Origin: Victivallales bacterium
GTDB lineage: Bacteria; Verrucomicrobiota; Lentisphaeria; Oligosphaerales; Oligosphaeraceae
Direction: 5' to 3'
Assembly (NCBI GenBank): GCA_017964325.1
Contig: JAGCSE010000309.1
Span: 1-64,000, forward strand
DNA: 64,000 nucleotides
Positions 17,390 to 26,820 of the stretch are shown piece after piece (within the stretch, counting starts at the first letter, position 1; each line of letters starts with the position of its first letter). The notes below the pieces were generated by a model. The model searched no databases. It saw only the letters and a list, made by a program, of their open reading frames with translations, and was not told the origin of the DNA. The position numbers and the translations under genes are program-made.

Positions 17390-19072
17390 TTATTGGACTT
17401 GAGGAGTTTTGATTTCCTCTGCGTCTGGAATAAATTTTTCGCCTGATTTGGGTAGCATCTTTTCAAGATTGTCCGCCAATTCGGGGGAGATTCGTTCGCG
17501 GATGGAGCGTTTCGCCATGTCCAAAGAGGTTTTACGCATCTGGTCCCATGGCGGCAGTGCGCGGCGTTTTTCTGTGCCTTCAACGAATTTGGCATATTTG
17601 AGATAGAGCTTGTTGGCGATTTCCAGATAGCCTTCGGCCTGCTCCTGGTCGCCGATTGCCAATTGGTAGTAGGCGTTGATCAGATAGCTTTGGACGGCTT
17701 TCTGGGCCTCGCTGTGGGAGGCGGATTCCATGTCCGCAGCCAGGCTCTTGAGCACGAAATCATCCAAATCAGGCGCGAACCGCGACTTTGCACCGATGCC
17801 ATAATGCGGCTCTGCACGACCGATTTTCATGTATTCTACGGCTTTTTTCTTTTCGCCGAAAAGATACAGGGTGACGATGGCGTTTTCAAGGAAATTGCCG
17901 TATGCGCCTTTCACGGTGTATTCATTGAAGCCTTCCATGGCTTCCCGATAGCTGGCGTTCGCTGAATCGACAATGCTGACATTGGGCGTCATTTCCAGGA
18001 ACTTGATGTCAGAATACATATTGTCTGGGTCGGCATTCTTGACATAGACGAGACGTCCGCTTTCGAAAGCGGCTTGTAGCGACTGGAAAATCATGCGTTC
18101 GCAGGAGAGTTTCTTGAAATCGCGATCGTTGTCGCGTTCGTGGGACCAACGGTCTATGCCGCGTTCCGCCCAATAAATGGCATGGGCTTCGGGTAGGCGC
18201 CAGTCAAGATTTCCAAATTTGTTGTTGATGGCAACGAGCCATTTTGGATCCAGCCTGTATTTGCGGATGATCCATCTGGAGCGGAGGCAGAGCTCCACTT
18301 GGTCCGCTATGCCGAGTTCGACGAGTTCTGACTTGAATTCAGGCGGATAGAGGACGGCATGGGTGCGGAATGCGCTCTCCATGTCGTCGAACGTCGCGTA
18401 TGAATATTTGGCGCAGGCTTTCTTGAGGGCGAAGAACGACTTGTCGCCGATGGCTGCGCGCAGCTTGGCTTCATTGTTCGGAGCCTTGTCGATCAAGTCC
18501 CATTTACCGTAGTAGTCGCCGAAAAGGCGGATCATTTCCTTGGCGAATTCGGTCTTGTAGAAGCGGTTTGCGTCATCAAGGTCCTGTCCCATCTTATGCT
18601 GGTAGATCCATCCGAGCTGACGGAAGAGCTCAGGATCTCCAGGATTGTATTCAAGTGCTTCGTCCCGAATGAGTTCGATACCGCGTTTGACCCAACGCCA
18701 ACGGTCTTCGAAGCCAGTGAAGGTCACGGAGACGTTGTAGGCCATGTTCCATGCCAGGAAGGCGTGGGAGGCCGTGTAGCGGGGCTGAAGTTTGACAATC
18801 CAGTCCGCCAGCTGCACCATTTCAAAGTAGTTGCCTTCGTCCTGCATTTTGGAGGAACGGAGCCAGAGATAGTCCGCGACGAGTCCGCGGAAGCCGCCCA
18901 ACGCGACGGATGTGAATGCGACGGCCGGCGGTGCGTTTTCGAGCGGGTCCGTGTCCGTCAGCTTTTCCGTGTAGCGGATTGCGTTCATCCTGCCTTGGAC
19001 AAATGAAAGCGCGGCCGTTATGACGACAATCGCGGCCAGAAGAATAAGGAAGGATTTGATTTTCGTGTTCAT
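17390..19072 (-). CDS. Membrane-anchored TPR-like protein
   Basis: A 560-residue protein with one N-terminal transmembrane segment (about 7-26) and no further membrane segment. The rest is helical with TPR-like pairs, e.g. YFEMVQLADWIVKLQPRYTASHAFLAWNMAYN, LEYNPGDPELFRQLGWIYQHKMG and AYYQLAIGDQEQAEGYLEIANKLY. It likely sits in the periplasm, tethered to the inner membrane, as an assembly scaffold. It overlaps the preceding ABC permease gene by 4 bases (19069-19072), so translation is coupled, and it is followed after 20 bases by the giant repeat protein. The three genes probably act together, perhaps in export or envelope assembly; that is inference. No enzyme motif was seen. Confidence 0.6.
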   Translation of the reverse strand: MNTKIKSFLILLAAIVVITAALSFVQGRMNAIRYTEKLTDTDPLENAPPAVAFTSVALGGFRGLVADYLWLRSSKMQDEGNYFEMVQLADWIVKLQPRYTASHAFLAWNMAYNVSVTFTGFEDRWRWVKRGIELIRDEALEYNPGDPELFRQLGWIYQHKMGQDLDDANRFYKTEFAKEMIRLFGDYYGKWDLIDKAPNNEAKLRAAIGDKSFFALKKACAKYSYATFDDMESAFRTHAVLYPPEFKSELVELGIADQVELCLRSRWIIRKYRLDPKWLVAINNKFGNLDWRLPEAHAIYWAERGIDRWSHERDNDRDFKKLSCERMIFQSLQAAFESGRLVYVKNADPDNMYSDIKFLEMTPNVSIVDSANASYREAMEGFNEYTVKGAYGNFLENAIVTLYLFGEKKKAVEYMKIGRAEPHYGIGAKSRFAPDLDDFVLKSLAADMESASHSEAQKAVQSYLINAYYQLAIGDQEQAEGYLEIANKLYLKYAKFVEGTEKRRALPPWDQMRKTSLDMAKRSIRERISPELADNLEKMLPKSGEKFIPDAEEIKTPQVQ

Positions 19073-20568
19073 TTTCTAATAACCGCTCCGAGTTCGCGTT
19101 TGCTGAAGATCGTAATTCCGAGCCCGATGATGAGGGCCCATCGCAGGAACAGGATGGCGATGCTGCTCACATAAACCATGAACGTGGATTCAAAAACAGA
19201 GCCCATGGTTTTGAAGACCTTGTAAATACGCTTGTTGTAAACAAGACGACCTTGTGCGAGGTCCGCTGTCGCATCGAAGTCATCGACGGAGACGACCGTG
19301 TATGACACGCCTTTCGCCATGATGTGGAGAGCGTGGTCCGTGAATCCCTTGTATTTGTAGGAACCGTCTTCGTTCCTAAGTGGCGCATCCAAGGCGGCTT
19401 GAACGGAAAGTCCGATGAGCAGGTAAGTTACGGCGACGAATGCGGCGACAGGCGTCGAGAAGGCGGCGGAAACTGTGCAACCGAGCGCCGTCAGGAATGC
19501 AAGCTGGAGGAGGGCCTGCAGTATGGCGCGGCAGTAGTTGGAGAAGAAGCCAGTTTCCGCGACCAGGAAGATAGGGCCGTCGTTGGGCTGGATGACGTTG
19601 ACGACGGGTTCTGCAGGGGAGTTGGGGTCTTTCGGCGGATTCAAGTAGCGTAGTGTAATAGAGTTGCCGTCGTTTTTGTCAATCAGCGAAGCGGGAACGG
19701 GAAGCTCTTGGAACGTACCGCCTTTGCCAGTCGGAATCTTCGTGTTAATGACATTTCCGTCTTTATCCCTTTCGTCATAGCCAACTGTTATGTAAGGATA
19801 TGCGACGGCGGCAGGTGCATTTGGATCCTTTATCTGCCAAAGGTAGGTGAGAATCGTCTGATTGGTCGTGGAAGTCGAACCGGAAAAGACTCTGAAATAC
19901 AGGAAAAGCGTGTCCGATTTAGTCTTTACGTCTTTGAAAATCCACTGTTTGCCGTTGCCTGGCTTGATTTCGCCGCTCTGCTGCTTGACTTGATAGTACA
20001 GGAGGTCCTTGGTGGTTTTCGGGTCATGGTCTTTTTTCAGTTCGCCCGCATCCAGACGACGTTTGTACTCCTGCTCAACCATTTCCTTATATGGTTCAGG
20101 TTCAGGGAAATACGCCTTTCTTCCAACGCGAATCTCCTTGTCCAGCTTTGTGATTTCCGCCTTGGAAAAGCCGCCGATGCTGACACGGAACTGGATGAGG
20201 GCCAAAATGACCGCCGCCGAAACAATCAAAATGACGGCGTGCATGATGAAGATGCCGACCCATTTGCCGCACCACAGAATCCAGCGCGGGCATGGCTTGG
20301 CTACGACCAGATGAATGCTGTACTTTTCGATTTCCGACGACAATTGCGAGCATGACAGCCACAGCGTCGTCATGGAAACGAGAGCGACGACGATGCCCAG
20401 CGAGTAGGTGATGGAAATCTGCACAAGACTGACGGCCGTACCGTCACCCGATACGGTGAGCGGCAGGAGGAAGACCGCCAGCAGAATCAAAACTGAAAGA
20501 ACATGGAAGACCTTCGACCGTATGGCCGAACGCATGGTCTGCATGACAATTGCGAGAAATGGTTTCAT
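19069..20568 (-). CDS. ABC-2-type transporter permease with large periplasmic insert
   Basis: A 499-residue inner-membrane protein. Helices are visible at about 20-38, 50-70 and 105-130, then a long soluble segment (about 135-345, including an EPEPYKEMVEQEYKRR helix), then four or more helices (about 348-495). The opening MKPFLAIVMQTMRSAIRSKVF and WLSCSQLSSEIEKYSIHLVVAKPCPRWILWCGKW match ABC-2 permeases, in which the second stretch couples to the ATPase. No ATPase gene is adjacent; the nearest is at 26072 and already has its own permease. It heads the operon continuing with the TPR-like and giant repeat proteins. Substrate unknown. Confidence 0.7.
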   Translation of the reverse strand: MKPFLAIVMQTMRSAIRSKVFHVLSVLILLAVFLLPLTVSGDGTAVSLVQISITYSLGIVVALVSMTTLWLSCSQLSSEIEKYSIHLVVAKPCPRWILWCGKWVGIFIMHAVILIVSAAVILALIQFRVSIGGFSKAEITKLDKEIRVGRKAYFPEPEPYKEMVEQEYKRRLDAGELKKDHDPKTTKDLLYYQVKQQSGEIKPGNGKQWIFKDVKTKSDTLFLYFRVFSGSTSTTNQTILTYLWQIKDPNAPAAVAYPYITVGYDERDKDGNVINTKIPTGKGGTFQELPVPASLIDKNDGNSITLRYLNPPKDPNSPAEPVVNVIQPNDGPIFLVAETGFFSNYCRAILQALLQLAFLTALGCTVSAAFSTPVAAFVAVTYLLIGLSVQAALDAPLRNEDGSYKYKGFTDHALHIMAKGVSYTVVSVDDFDATADLAQGRLVYNKRIYKVFKTMGSVFESTFMVYVSSIAILFLRWALIIGLGITIFSKRELGAVIRK

Positions 20569-20708
20569 GAAGATATTTCCAAATGATGATTCACATATAT
20601 TCTGTCATTATATAGTATAACCGCTTGTCGCGGAATTTTCAATTGTACAGGCAAAAAAATCACGCCTAATGGAGCTAAAATCTTGAATCCCTAAAGGCTC
20701 TAGATTTT

Positions 20709-22424
20709 CTAGAACCACGAATCGTCGATTTCACGACCAAGCAGGTAGAATTTCTTGTCAGGGAACCAGAGGATTCCCTTGCCATCGATGACGGTATAGC
20801 TTGTGTAGAAGGAATTGCCGCCTTTACGCGGGGCGAAGAGTTTCGGTTCTGCGAATTGGATGGGCTGCTCGGCTTCTGGATCAAAATGGCCTGCGATGAG
20901 ATACAAGGGGCCACGCGGTTGGTAGGCATTTGGCAACGATGGATCGAACGTGTTGTGTACCAACGCGAAATACATGCCGCTGGCGGCTTCGCAACCTTTC
21001 CAGTCATAAAGCGGGCAAGGCGAACGAGGATGCTTGTAGGGATTGCCGTGCGCGTCTTTCAGGACTTTCACTGCGTCCCATGTAGCTCCGCCATCGCGGC
21101 TTTGCGACCACAGCGGCGAACCGCAACTGCTGCGCATCATGGCGAAAAGACGGCCGTCCGGTAGTTTGACGATGGCGGCCTCTTCGGCGGCGGGCTCATA
21201 GTCGTTGAGTTTGGGGGCGGTCAATGCGGCGCGGTTCGTCGAAAAATGCGTCAGATGAATCTTTTCGACAGGCGGGTCATCATCAATGTTGTCATATTGC
21301 AGGAAATCGATTTTGCAACCGTATCTTTCGTCATACGGGGCTTTTCCGTGACGGGAGACTCCGACGAAGTACCGTCCGTCCCGTCCAAGCCGAAGGGGGC
21401 GTTGCCAGTTGCACCAACTTGGGGGGATGAGCGGATCTGCGGGATCATTGTCCATGCGGACGGTCATGGGAACCATCTTCGGGGCCGACCACGTGTCGCC
21501 GTCGTCGTCGGAGAATGCGCCGAACATCTGTCCGCAATGTGGTCCTGCGCTGGTAGTCTGTTGATTCCAAAGACAATAGAGACGACCGCTTTTGGCAAGC
21601 ATCGGCTGTTGCCAGCTCGCAAGCAGACCAGGGTTCTTCTTGTTGTGGGAGCCAGCGAGGATGACGGGCGGCGTCCATGTCCGACCTTTATCCGCACTTT
21701 TGGAGAACGCAATATGCTGATCCGTGTCAGCCTCCTTGGACGCCTGCGTCCAAAACGCGAAAAGCATCTGGTTCTGTGGTTTGTAGATGACTTGGAAATG
21801 GTCGTTGTAGGTGTCGCCAGGCATGGCGATATTTCGTTTGGCGACAGCCTGCGGTTGTTTTGGGATGAAGACGACATAGTCAGGGCGGTTGATGGCTATG
21901 TCGTTGGAATAGCGTTCATTAGGTGTTCCTTTTAGGGAATCGACAACTCTTTGGACGTTTGGCGAGAGCTTCCATGTTTGGTTTTCCATGCTGAATCCCG
22001 CGATGATGGCCCACTTGTCCAACGTGAAGCATTCGCCTGCCTGGACATTCTTCTGCCAGATCCGTGTAACATCGCAAGCATTGGAACTGTGCGGCTGAAA
22101 TGGCTGTATGTCTTCCCTGAGCAAAAATCCAAGTTCTTTCAATTTAGGAGCTTGCGAATATGGTGAACCTTCAAACGGCGTCAAGACCGTCAAGAGTCCG
22201 CCGCGCAAGACCTTTATTGGAAGCTTGCCGTCGATTTCAGCCTGGACGAAATCCATGCCACGGATGGCTTCCGGCGGTGCATACATTTGGTAATTGCGAT
22301 CTGCATATAGGAACGCACCTTCCTCTAGTTTCCCAATGTTATATCCTTCAAATGGTTCCAAAAGTGCAGGGGCGGCTTGCACAAACGGTGCAACGGACAG
22401 TAGGAAAAGAAGATGTTTGGTCAT
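20709..22424 (-). CDS. Secreted sialidase-like protein with Asp-box (BNR) repeats
   Basis: A 571-residue exported protein with a signal peptide (cut near VQAA, residue 18). Residues 200-560 have the six-bladed beta-propeller pattern of sialidases, with three Asp-boxes: SKSADKGRTW (about 240), AFSDDDGDTW (about 304) and SQSRDGGATW (about 443). Residues 1-190 are an extra beta-rich domain. I could not fix the arginine triad, so a catalytic exo-sialidase (GH33-like) and a non-sialidase BNR hydrolase both remain possible. AAGGTG precedes the ATG by about 5 bases. It lies 35 bases after the DUF4340 gene and may be read through from that operon. With nanA in the window it suggests sialoglycan use. 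Confidence 0.65.
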   Translation of the reverse strand: MTKHLLFLLSVAPFVQAAPALLEPFEGYNIGKLEEGAFLYADRNYQMYAPPEAIRGMDFVQAEIDGKLPIKVLRGGLLTVLTPFEGSPYSQAPKLKELGFLLREDIQPFQPHSSNACDVTRIWQKNVQAGECFTLDKWAIIAGFSMENQTWKLSPNVQRVVDSLKGTPNERYSNDIAINRPDYVVFIPKQPQAVAKRNIAMPGDTYNDHFQVIYKPQNQMLFAFWTQASKEADTDQHIAFSKSADKGRTWTPPVILAGSHNKKNPGLLASWQQPMLAKSGRLYCLWNQQTTSAGPHCGQMFGAFSDDDGDTWSAPKMVPMTVRMDNDPADPLIPPSWCNWQRPLRLGRDGRYFVGVSRHGKAPYDERYGCKIDFLQYDNIDDDPPVEKIHLTHFSTNRAALTAPKLNDYEPAAEEAAIVKLPDGRLFAMMRSSCGSPLWSQSRDGGATWDAVKVLKDAHGNPYKHPRSPCPLYDWKGCEAASGMYFALVHNTFDPSLPNAYQPRGPLYLIAGHFDPEAEQPIQFAEPKLFAPRKGGNSFYTSYTVIDGKGILWFPDKKFYLLGREIDDSWF

Positions 22425-22459
22425 GATTCACCTTTTTAGCTTTTTAAATTTTTAGCTTA

Positions 22460-23527
22460 TTAAAGATGTTCTGTGAGTTGCAGGAGAGTAGGAAACAAAT
22501 GTTCGCTTTGGAACGGTTTGAGCAGGAAAAGCCAACGGCCATAACGGCCGTTGAATTCATCTGCCGCCTTTTCGAGAGCCTGGCGGCGGACGGCGGCGGC
22601 TTCATCGGACTCATTCGTGTCTTCCGAATATCTCCGCTGCGATTGCTGCGACGTCTCGGCCGTCATTTGCAATGTCATAAAACCTTGCGGTGTCTTGCCG
22701 AAGGACAGGAACATGATGAGACCGTCCTTTCGCGTGACGACGAGCGTCGTCGGCTTATCCTGTCCGCTCTGTTGCGAAGTCGTCTTGCTGGGCAACACAT
22801 CCAGAATGGAAATTTCCTGAAGCGTTTTGACGACTTGATTGATGGCTTGCGGGCTAGGCATCTGGTCTTCAGGCAGTTGCGTTCGCAACTGGTACTGATT
22901 GTGCCTGAACGCGATATGCCATTCAGGAGTACGGCCATTGACAAGCGCGACAGCGGCTGGAGCCTGTAGTTCTGGAATGGCCTTTTCGAGCCATTCCGCT
23001 GGCCGTCTATCCACAAAAGGAAAGAGGTATTGAGTTGTGGCAGTTCGCAGGTCGGGCAGGATGACATAGCGTTTCTGTGCCGTATTGTCATGATTTTCAA
23101 TCATTTCACCAAGTGCGTAAACCGCCAGGGCATTGCCGTCGAGGTCGCAGAGTTCAAGCGATGCGCCGTTAGGCTGCGGCGGGAAGCCGGCCTCTTGGCG
23201 AAGTGCGTCGGAAAGTGTCAGCGTGCGAGCATTTTCGGAGCAAAGTGCGAAGATGAGCGTGTCGATGTCTTCGCGATGGGCGAAGAAATCGTCTTTTTCT
23301 TTGATGCGCCATCCTTCTGGCGAACGATGGATGGTCGTGATGCCGTGGCTGTTGCGGATGACGAGGCTACCGAGTGTTTCGGCGTTGAAATTAGGGGCCA
23401 GCAACGGGACATCTTCATGGATTTCCGTCTGGAACTGCTTGGGCTTCATGGCAATATGGAAAATGATGGCCAACATCAGAAGGGCAACGGCCATATAGAA
23501 TGAAATATATATGTTTTTCTTTGTCAT
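22460..23527 (-). CDS. DUF4340 domain membrane protein (Gld-type ABC transporter partner)
   Basis: A 355-residue protein with one N-terminal membrane anchor (about 8-27) and a periplasmic part. Residues 55-240 show the DUF4340 pattern: SLVIRNSHGITTIHRSPEGWRI, a helix with DIDTLIFALCS, ALAVYALGE and a YLFPFVDRRPAEWL segment. DUF4340 proteins are typically encoded directly after gldF/gldG-like ABC transporter genes, as here (12 bases after the permease fusion). The biochemical role is unknown; a periplasmic partner of the transporter is the usual inference. A Ser/Gln/Asp-rich linker near 290-320 is likely flexible. Confidence 0.7.
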   Translation of the reverse strand: MTKKNIYISFYMAVALLMLAIIFHIAMKPKQFQTEIHEDVPLLAPNFNAETLGSLVIRNSHGITTIHRSPEGWRIKEKDDFFAHREDIDTLIFALCSENARTLTLSDALRQEAGFPPQPNGASLELCDLDGNALAVYALGEMIENHDNTAQKRYVILPDLRTATTQYLFPFVDRRPAEWLEKAIPELQAPAAVALVNGRTPEWHIAFRHNQYQLRTQLPEDQMPSPQAINQVVKTLQEISILDVLPSKTTSQQSGQDKPTTLVVTRKDGLIMFLSFGKTPQGFMTLQMTAETSQQSQRRYSEDTNESDEAAAVRRQALEKAADEFNGRYGRWLFLLKPFQSEHLFPTLLQLTEHL

Positions 23528-23539
23528 CGTATTCCTCCT

Positions 23540-26065
23540 TCAGCGCCGCTTCCAGGCGAAGACGCAGCCAGCCAAAGCCAATAGCGTCGGGACAATGAGT
23601 AGATTGGCGAGAATGATGCGGAACTGAAGCGTTTCGATGTTCTTGCGGAAATAGGAGCGCAGGTTGCGCAATTGTCGGTTGGATTCGGCGATTTGGCGTT
23701 TGAGTTTGACGAACTCCTCGCGCTGCGCGGCGGAGAGCAATGTCGAACCGCTCTGCTGGCGGGCTTTCTCCATGTTCATCAGTCTTGAACGCGCCTCGCG
23801 ATATTCCTTCTCAAAAGCTTCCAACCGCTCCTGATATTGGCGTTCGCCGGCGGCCTCCATGTCCTGCAATTTTGTCAATGGACGTTGTATATTGGCTCTG
23901 TTTCGGATGTTAGACAAACTGTCGCCGCCGACAAGATTGTCCAAGATATTAAGCAGGAATTGGATGTTATGGTTGCCGCGCTGCACGGACATGGCGTCAT
24001 GAAGCCAATCCGCGTCGCCGACAAGAATCACCGTGGATTTCTTCGGAGGATTCTGCGTCTGGCCGTATGGGGAGGGGAGGACGCCCTCCAAACGGACGGC
24101 AAGCGGGAATGTCTTGTTCTGCGGCTTGAAATCTGTCATGACATCCTGCGCGGAACGGAAGGTCAAAGAAGAGAGAAGCGGCTGGGCCTGCTGGCTGGAA
24201 TTGATGAGAGGAGTTACTGTAAGTCCTTGAATCGGAGTCATTGAGAAAACGCCAGCCTTGAAGAATTCGAGTGTTGACAAAGCGGTTGTGATACGGTCGC
24301 CCGTGAATTGCGCGGGCGTGATGGTCAGCCAGTCCAGATGGCGGACAGTGGCTCCCTTGCTGTTTAGAAGAATGGTGGCCAATTCCGTGTCAACCAATAC
24401 CTTGTCATCCGTGAACTGGATTCCCCAGGCATCCGTCAACGGCTTGATGGAAGACGATTCGCAGGGCGCGTATTTTAGGTTGCCGTGGCGGTTGTTCATT
24501 TGTGTCCAGCAGACGGGATCGAGAAAAGCGGCAAGTGGACGGCCTGACTGGATGAAGGCGTCGATAGCCTTCAGTGTGTTTTCTGGAAGTTGTTCTGGCT
24601 GAGCAAGAAGCAGAACGTCCGTTTCGTCTGGTATCCTCTCGCAGTTCCATGGGAGCGGCATAAGGTCGAAATTGTTGTTTTTCAATTCTTCGACGAGAGC
24701 CCACGGCTGTGTGGCGCGTTGGTTGGCGACATCGACTCCGCCTAGAATCTTCATGGGACTGATGATGGCGATGGAGGCGCGTTTTCGTGGCGTGAGCTTT
24801 GCAAGACCACGAGTCAAATCGTATTCCAGAAATGTCGCGCGAGTGGGCTCCAAATACGGGATGACGATACTCTTACGTGCTGTTTGGGAAAGACTTACGC
24901 CGATATATAAACGGCTTTCGATGTTGGTGGGTGAAATCTGTTGCGGTAGGACGCCCGCTTCGACGGCCGCTTCCTCCTGTGGCGAATCCGCTTCCGGCAC
25001 AATGCGGTTTACAATGACCATGTTTTTTGAACGCCGCTGGTATTCCGTCAGTAAATCGTCGATTCGACGGATGTGCGATTTGAATGCGGCGGGCAGGCCA
25101 GGCAGTTCAGGCGTGCGGTAGAAATCGATGGTGACAGGGCGGTCCAATTCATCCAGAACTTGTCGCGTGGATTCCGAAAGCGTGAACAGTCTGTCAGCCG
25201 TGCAGTCAAGCGTCAAATTGAAATACGAACAAATGCTGTTCAAGGAAAAGACGGAGACGCAGATAAGTAGCGATTGGATAACAGGATGTGAGAGCCGCTT
25301 CGCAAATGCGCCCCATGATTCATCGACGATGAGACCGCGCTGCATTTCGATGGCCGCCTGGTTTAGCCGCAGGGCGATGACGGCGATTGACAGGAAATAG
25401 AGGATGTCCTGCAAATCCAAGATGCCGCGTTGGAAATTTTCCAGATGCGGGATGACGCTGAATTTTGCGACAAAAGAGGCGGTTTCTGGATTCAGGCCCC
25501 ATTTGGAGAGGAACAGCGACGTCGGCCCATGCCCGCCCAAGACGAGAAGCAGGCAGATGGCGATGGAAAACACGAAGCTTATGACTTGGTTTTTCGTGCA
25601 GGCGGATGCCAATGAACAAAGCGACAAGAATGCTCCCGCCAACAGGAAGCCGCCTAGATAACCTGTCAACATCGCGCCAATGTCAGGCGAGCCGAGCCAC
25701 GCGACGGTGATGGGCAGCGGAAATGTCAACAACAGCCCGATTCCAAGAAAAATCCATCCTGCGAGGAATTTGCCAAGAACTGCCTGGAAAGGCGTAACTG
25801 GCATGGTCATAAGGATTTCCACCGTCCCCTGGCGACGTTCCTCCGCCCAAAGTCTCATACCCGCCGCTGGCACGAACAACAGATAAAGCCAAGGCAGCCA
25901 AAAGAACAGTGTTCTCAAGGAGGCTTCGTTGAATGTGAAGAAATCGCCGACCAGAAACGTGGCGATGGTTGACATTGCAAGAAACGCAATGAGAAAGACG
26001 TAGGCAATCGGCGTACAGAAATAGCCGCGTAGCTCTCGTTTGGCGATGGAAATGACTGGTTTCAT
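23540..26065 (-). CDS. ABC transporter permease fused to GldG-like auxiliary domain (GldF-GldG fusion)
   Basis: An 841-residue protein joining two parts usually encoded separately. Residues 1-240 are an ABC-2/GldF permease (MKPVISIAKRELRGYFCTPIAYVF, EERRQGTVEILMTMPVTPFQ, about six helices). A helix near 258-278 leads to a periplasmic GldG/ABC_transp_aux region (about 285-720) with RLFTLSESTRQVLDELDRPV, IESRLYIGVSLS and AIISPMKILGG. A coiled coil (about 740-800) and a last helix (about 813-838) end the chain. Family members export unknown cargo and serve gliding in Bacteroidetes; gliding is not implied here. It lies 6 bases after the ATPase gene and 12 before the DUF4340 gene. Confidence 0.78.
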   Translation of the reverse strand: MKPVISIAKRELRGYFCTPIAYVFLIAFLAMSTIATFLVGDFFTFNEASLRTLFFWLPWLYLLFVPAAGMRLWAEERRQGTVEILMTMPVTPFQAVLGKFLAGWIFLGIGLLLTFPLPITVAWLGSPDIGAMLTGYLGGFLLAGAFLSLCSLASACTKNQVISFVFSIAICLLLVLGGHGPTSLFLSKWGLNPETASFVAKFSVIPHLENFQRGILDLQDILYFLSIAVIALRLNQAAIEMQRGLIVDESWGAFAKRLSHPVIQSLLICVSVFSLNSICSYFNLTLDCTADRLFTLSESTRQVLDELDRPVTIDFYRTPELPGLPAAFKSHIRRIDDLLTEYQRRSKNMVIVNRIVPEADSPQEEAAVEAGVLPQQISPTNIESRLYIGVSLSQTARKSIVIPYLEPTRATFLEYDLTRGLAKLTPRKRASIAIISPMKILGGVDVANQRATQPWALVEELKNNNFDLMPLPWNCERIPDETDVLLLAQPEQLPENTLKAIDAFIQSGRPLAAFLDPVCWTQMNNRHGNLKYAPCESSSIKPLTDAWGIQFTDDKVLVDTELATILLNSKGATVRHLDWLTITPAQFTGDRITTALSTLEFFKAGVFSMTPIQGLTVTPLINSSQQAQPLLSSLTFRSAQDVMTDFKPQNKTFPLAVRLEGVLPSPYGQTQNPPKKSTVILVGDADWLHDAMSVQRGNHNIQFLLNILDNLVGGDSLSNIRNRANIQRPLTKLQDMEAAGERQYQERLEAFEKEYREARSRLMNMEKARQQSGSTLLSAAQREEFVKLKRQIAESNRQLRNLRSYFRKNIETLQFRIILANLLIVPTLLALAGCVFAWKRR

Positions 26066-26071
26066 AGGCGG

Positions 26072-26776
26072 TCACGCCGTAACGGCGGTCAATTTTCTGA
26101 AAATCTCAAACAGATGCCCTTTGACATCCGCAATCGGCTTGTCCAGAACAAGTTTTCCCTTGTTGATGACGACGACGCGTGTGCAGACATCTTCGACTTC
26201 GTCCAGAAGGTGCGTGGAGATGAGAATGGCTTTGTCGCGGCCCATCTCCTTGATCATGCGGCGCATTTCGAATTTCTGGTTTGGGTCCAGGCCGTCTGTC
26301 GGTTCGTCCAGCAGGAGGGCAGGTGGATTGTGGACAAGTGCCTGCGCGAAGCACGCCCTGTGCGAATATCCTTTGGAAAGGGTTCCGATGACCTGTCTTC
26401 TGACATTCTGCAACTGACAAAGTTCCAATGCCTTTTCGACGGCTTCCTTTCGTTCAGTAGCCGTCAGACCGTGCATTTCCGCACAGAAATCGAGAAAATC
26501 CGCAACGGTCATTTCCTGATAAAGCGGAGCGTTTTCAGGTAGATAGCCAAATTGCCTGCGAGCTTCGATTGGATGCAGAGCGACATCCAGGCCGTTGACG
26601 AAAGCGTGCCCTGACGTAGGGGCGATGAATCCCGTCATCATGCGCATGGTCGTCGATTTTCCTGCACCATTCGGGCCGAGGAAGCCGAGCACTTCCCCCG
26701 GCTTGACGTCGAAGGAGACGTTGTCCACGGCAAGTCTCGCCCCGAATGTTTTTTTCAATGACTCTGCTTTCAGCAT
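26072..26776 (-). CDS. ABC transporter ATP-binding protein (GldA-like)
   Basis: A cytosolic ATPase of 234 residues driving the adjacent permease fusion. Walker A GPNGAGKST at 34-42, Q-loop in FGYLPENAPLYQEMT, a variant signature TLSKGYSHR in place of LSGGQ, Walker B ALLLDEPTDGLDP, and switch His in ILISTHLLDEV. The frame is open further upstream to a GTG at 26824 that overlaps the rsmD stop (GTGA), so coupled translation adding 16 residues is possible; I chose the ATG at 26776 because family similarity begins there, although neither start has a good ribosome site. Confidence 0.85.
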   Translation of the reverse strand: MLKAESLKKTFGARLAVDNVSFDVKPGEVLGFLGPNGAGKSTTMRMMTGFIAPTSGHAFVNGLDVALHPIEARRQFGYLPENAPLYQEMTVADFLDFCAEMHGLTATERKEAVEKALELCQLQNVRRQVIGTLSKGYSHRACFAQALVHNPPALLLDEPTDGLDPNQKFEMRRMIKEMGRDKAILISTHLLDEVEDVCTRVVVINKGKLVLDKPIADVKGHLFEIFRKLTAVTA

Positions 26777-26820
26777 ATTGTAATAAGGTAGGAAAATGTG
26801 TGTAATCAATGGACGTCCAG

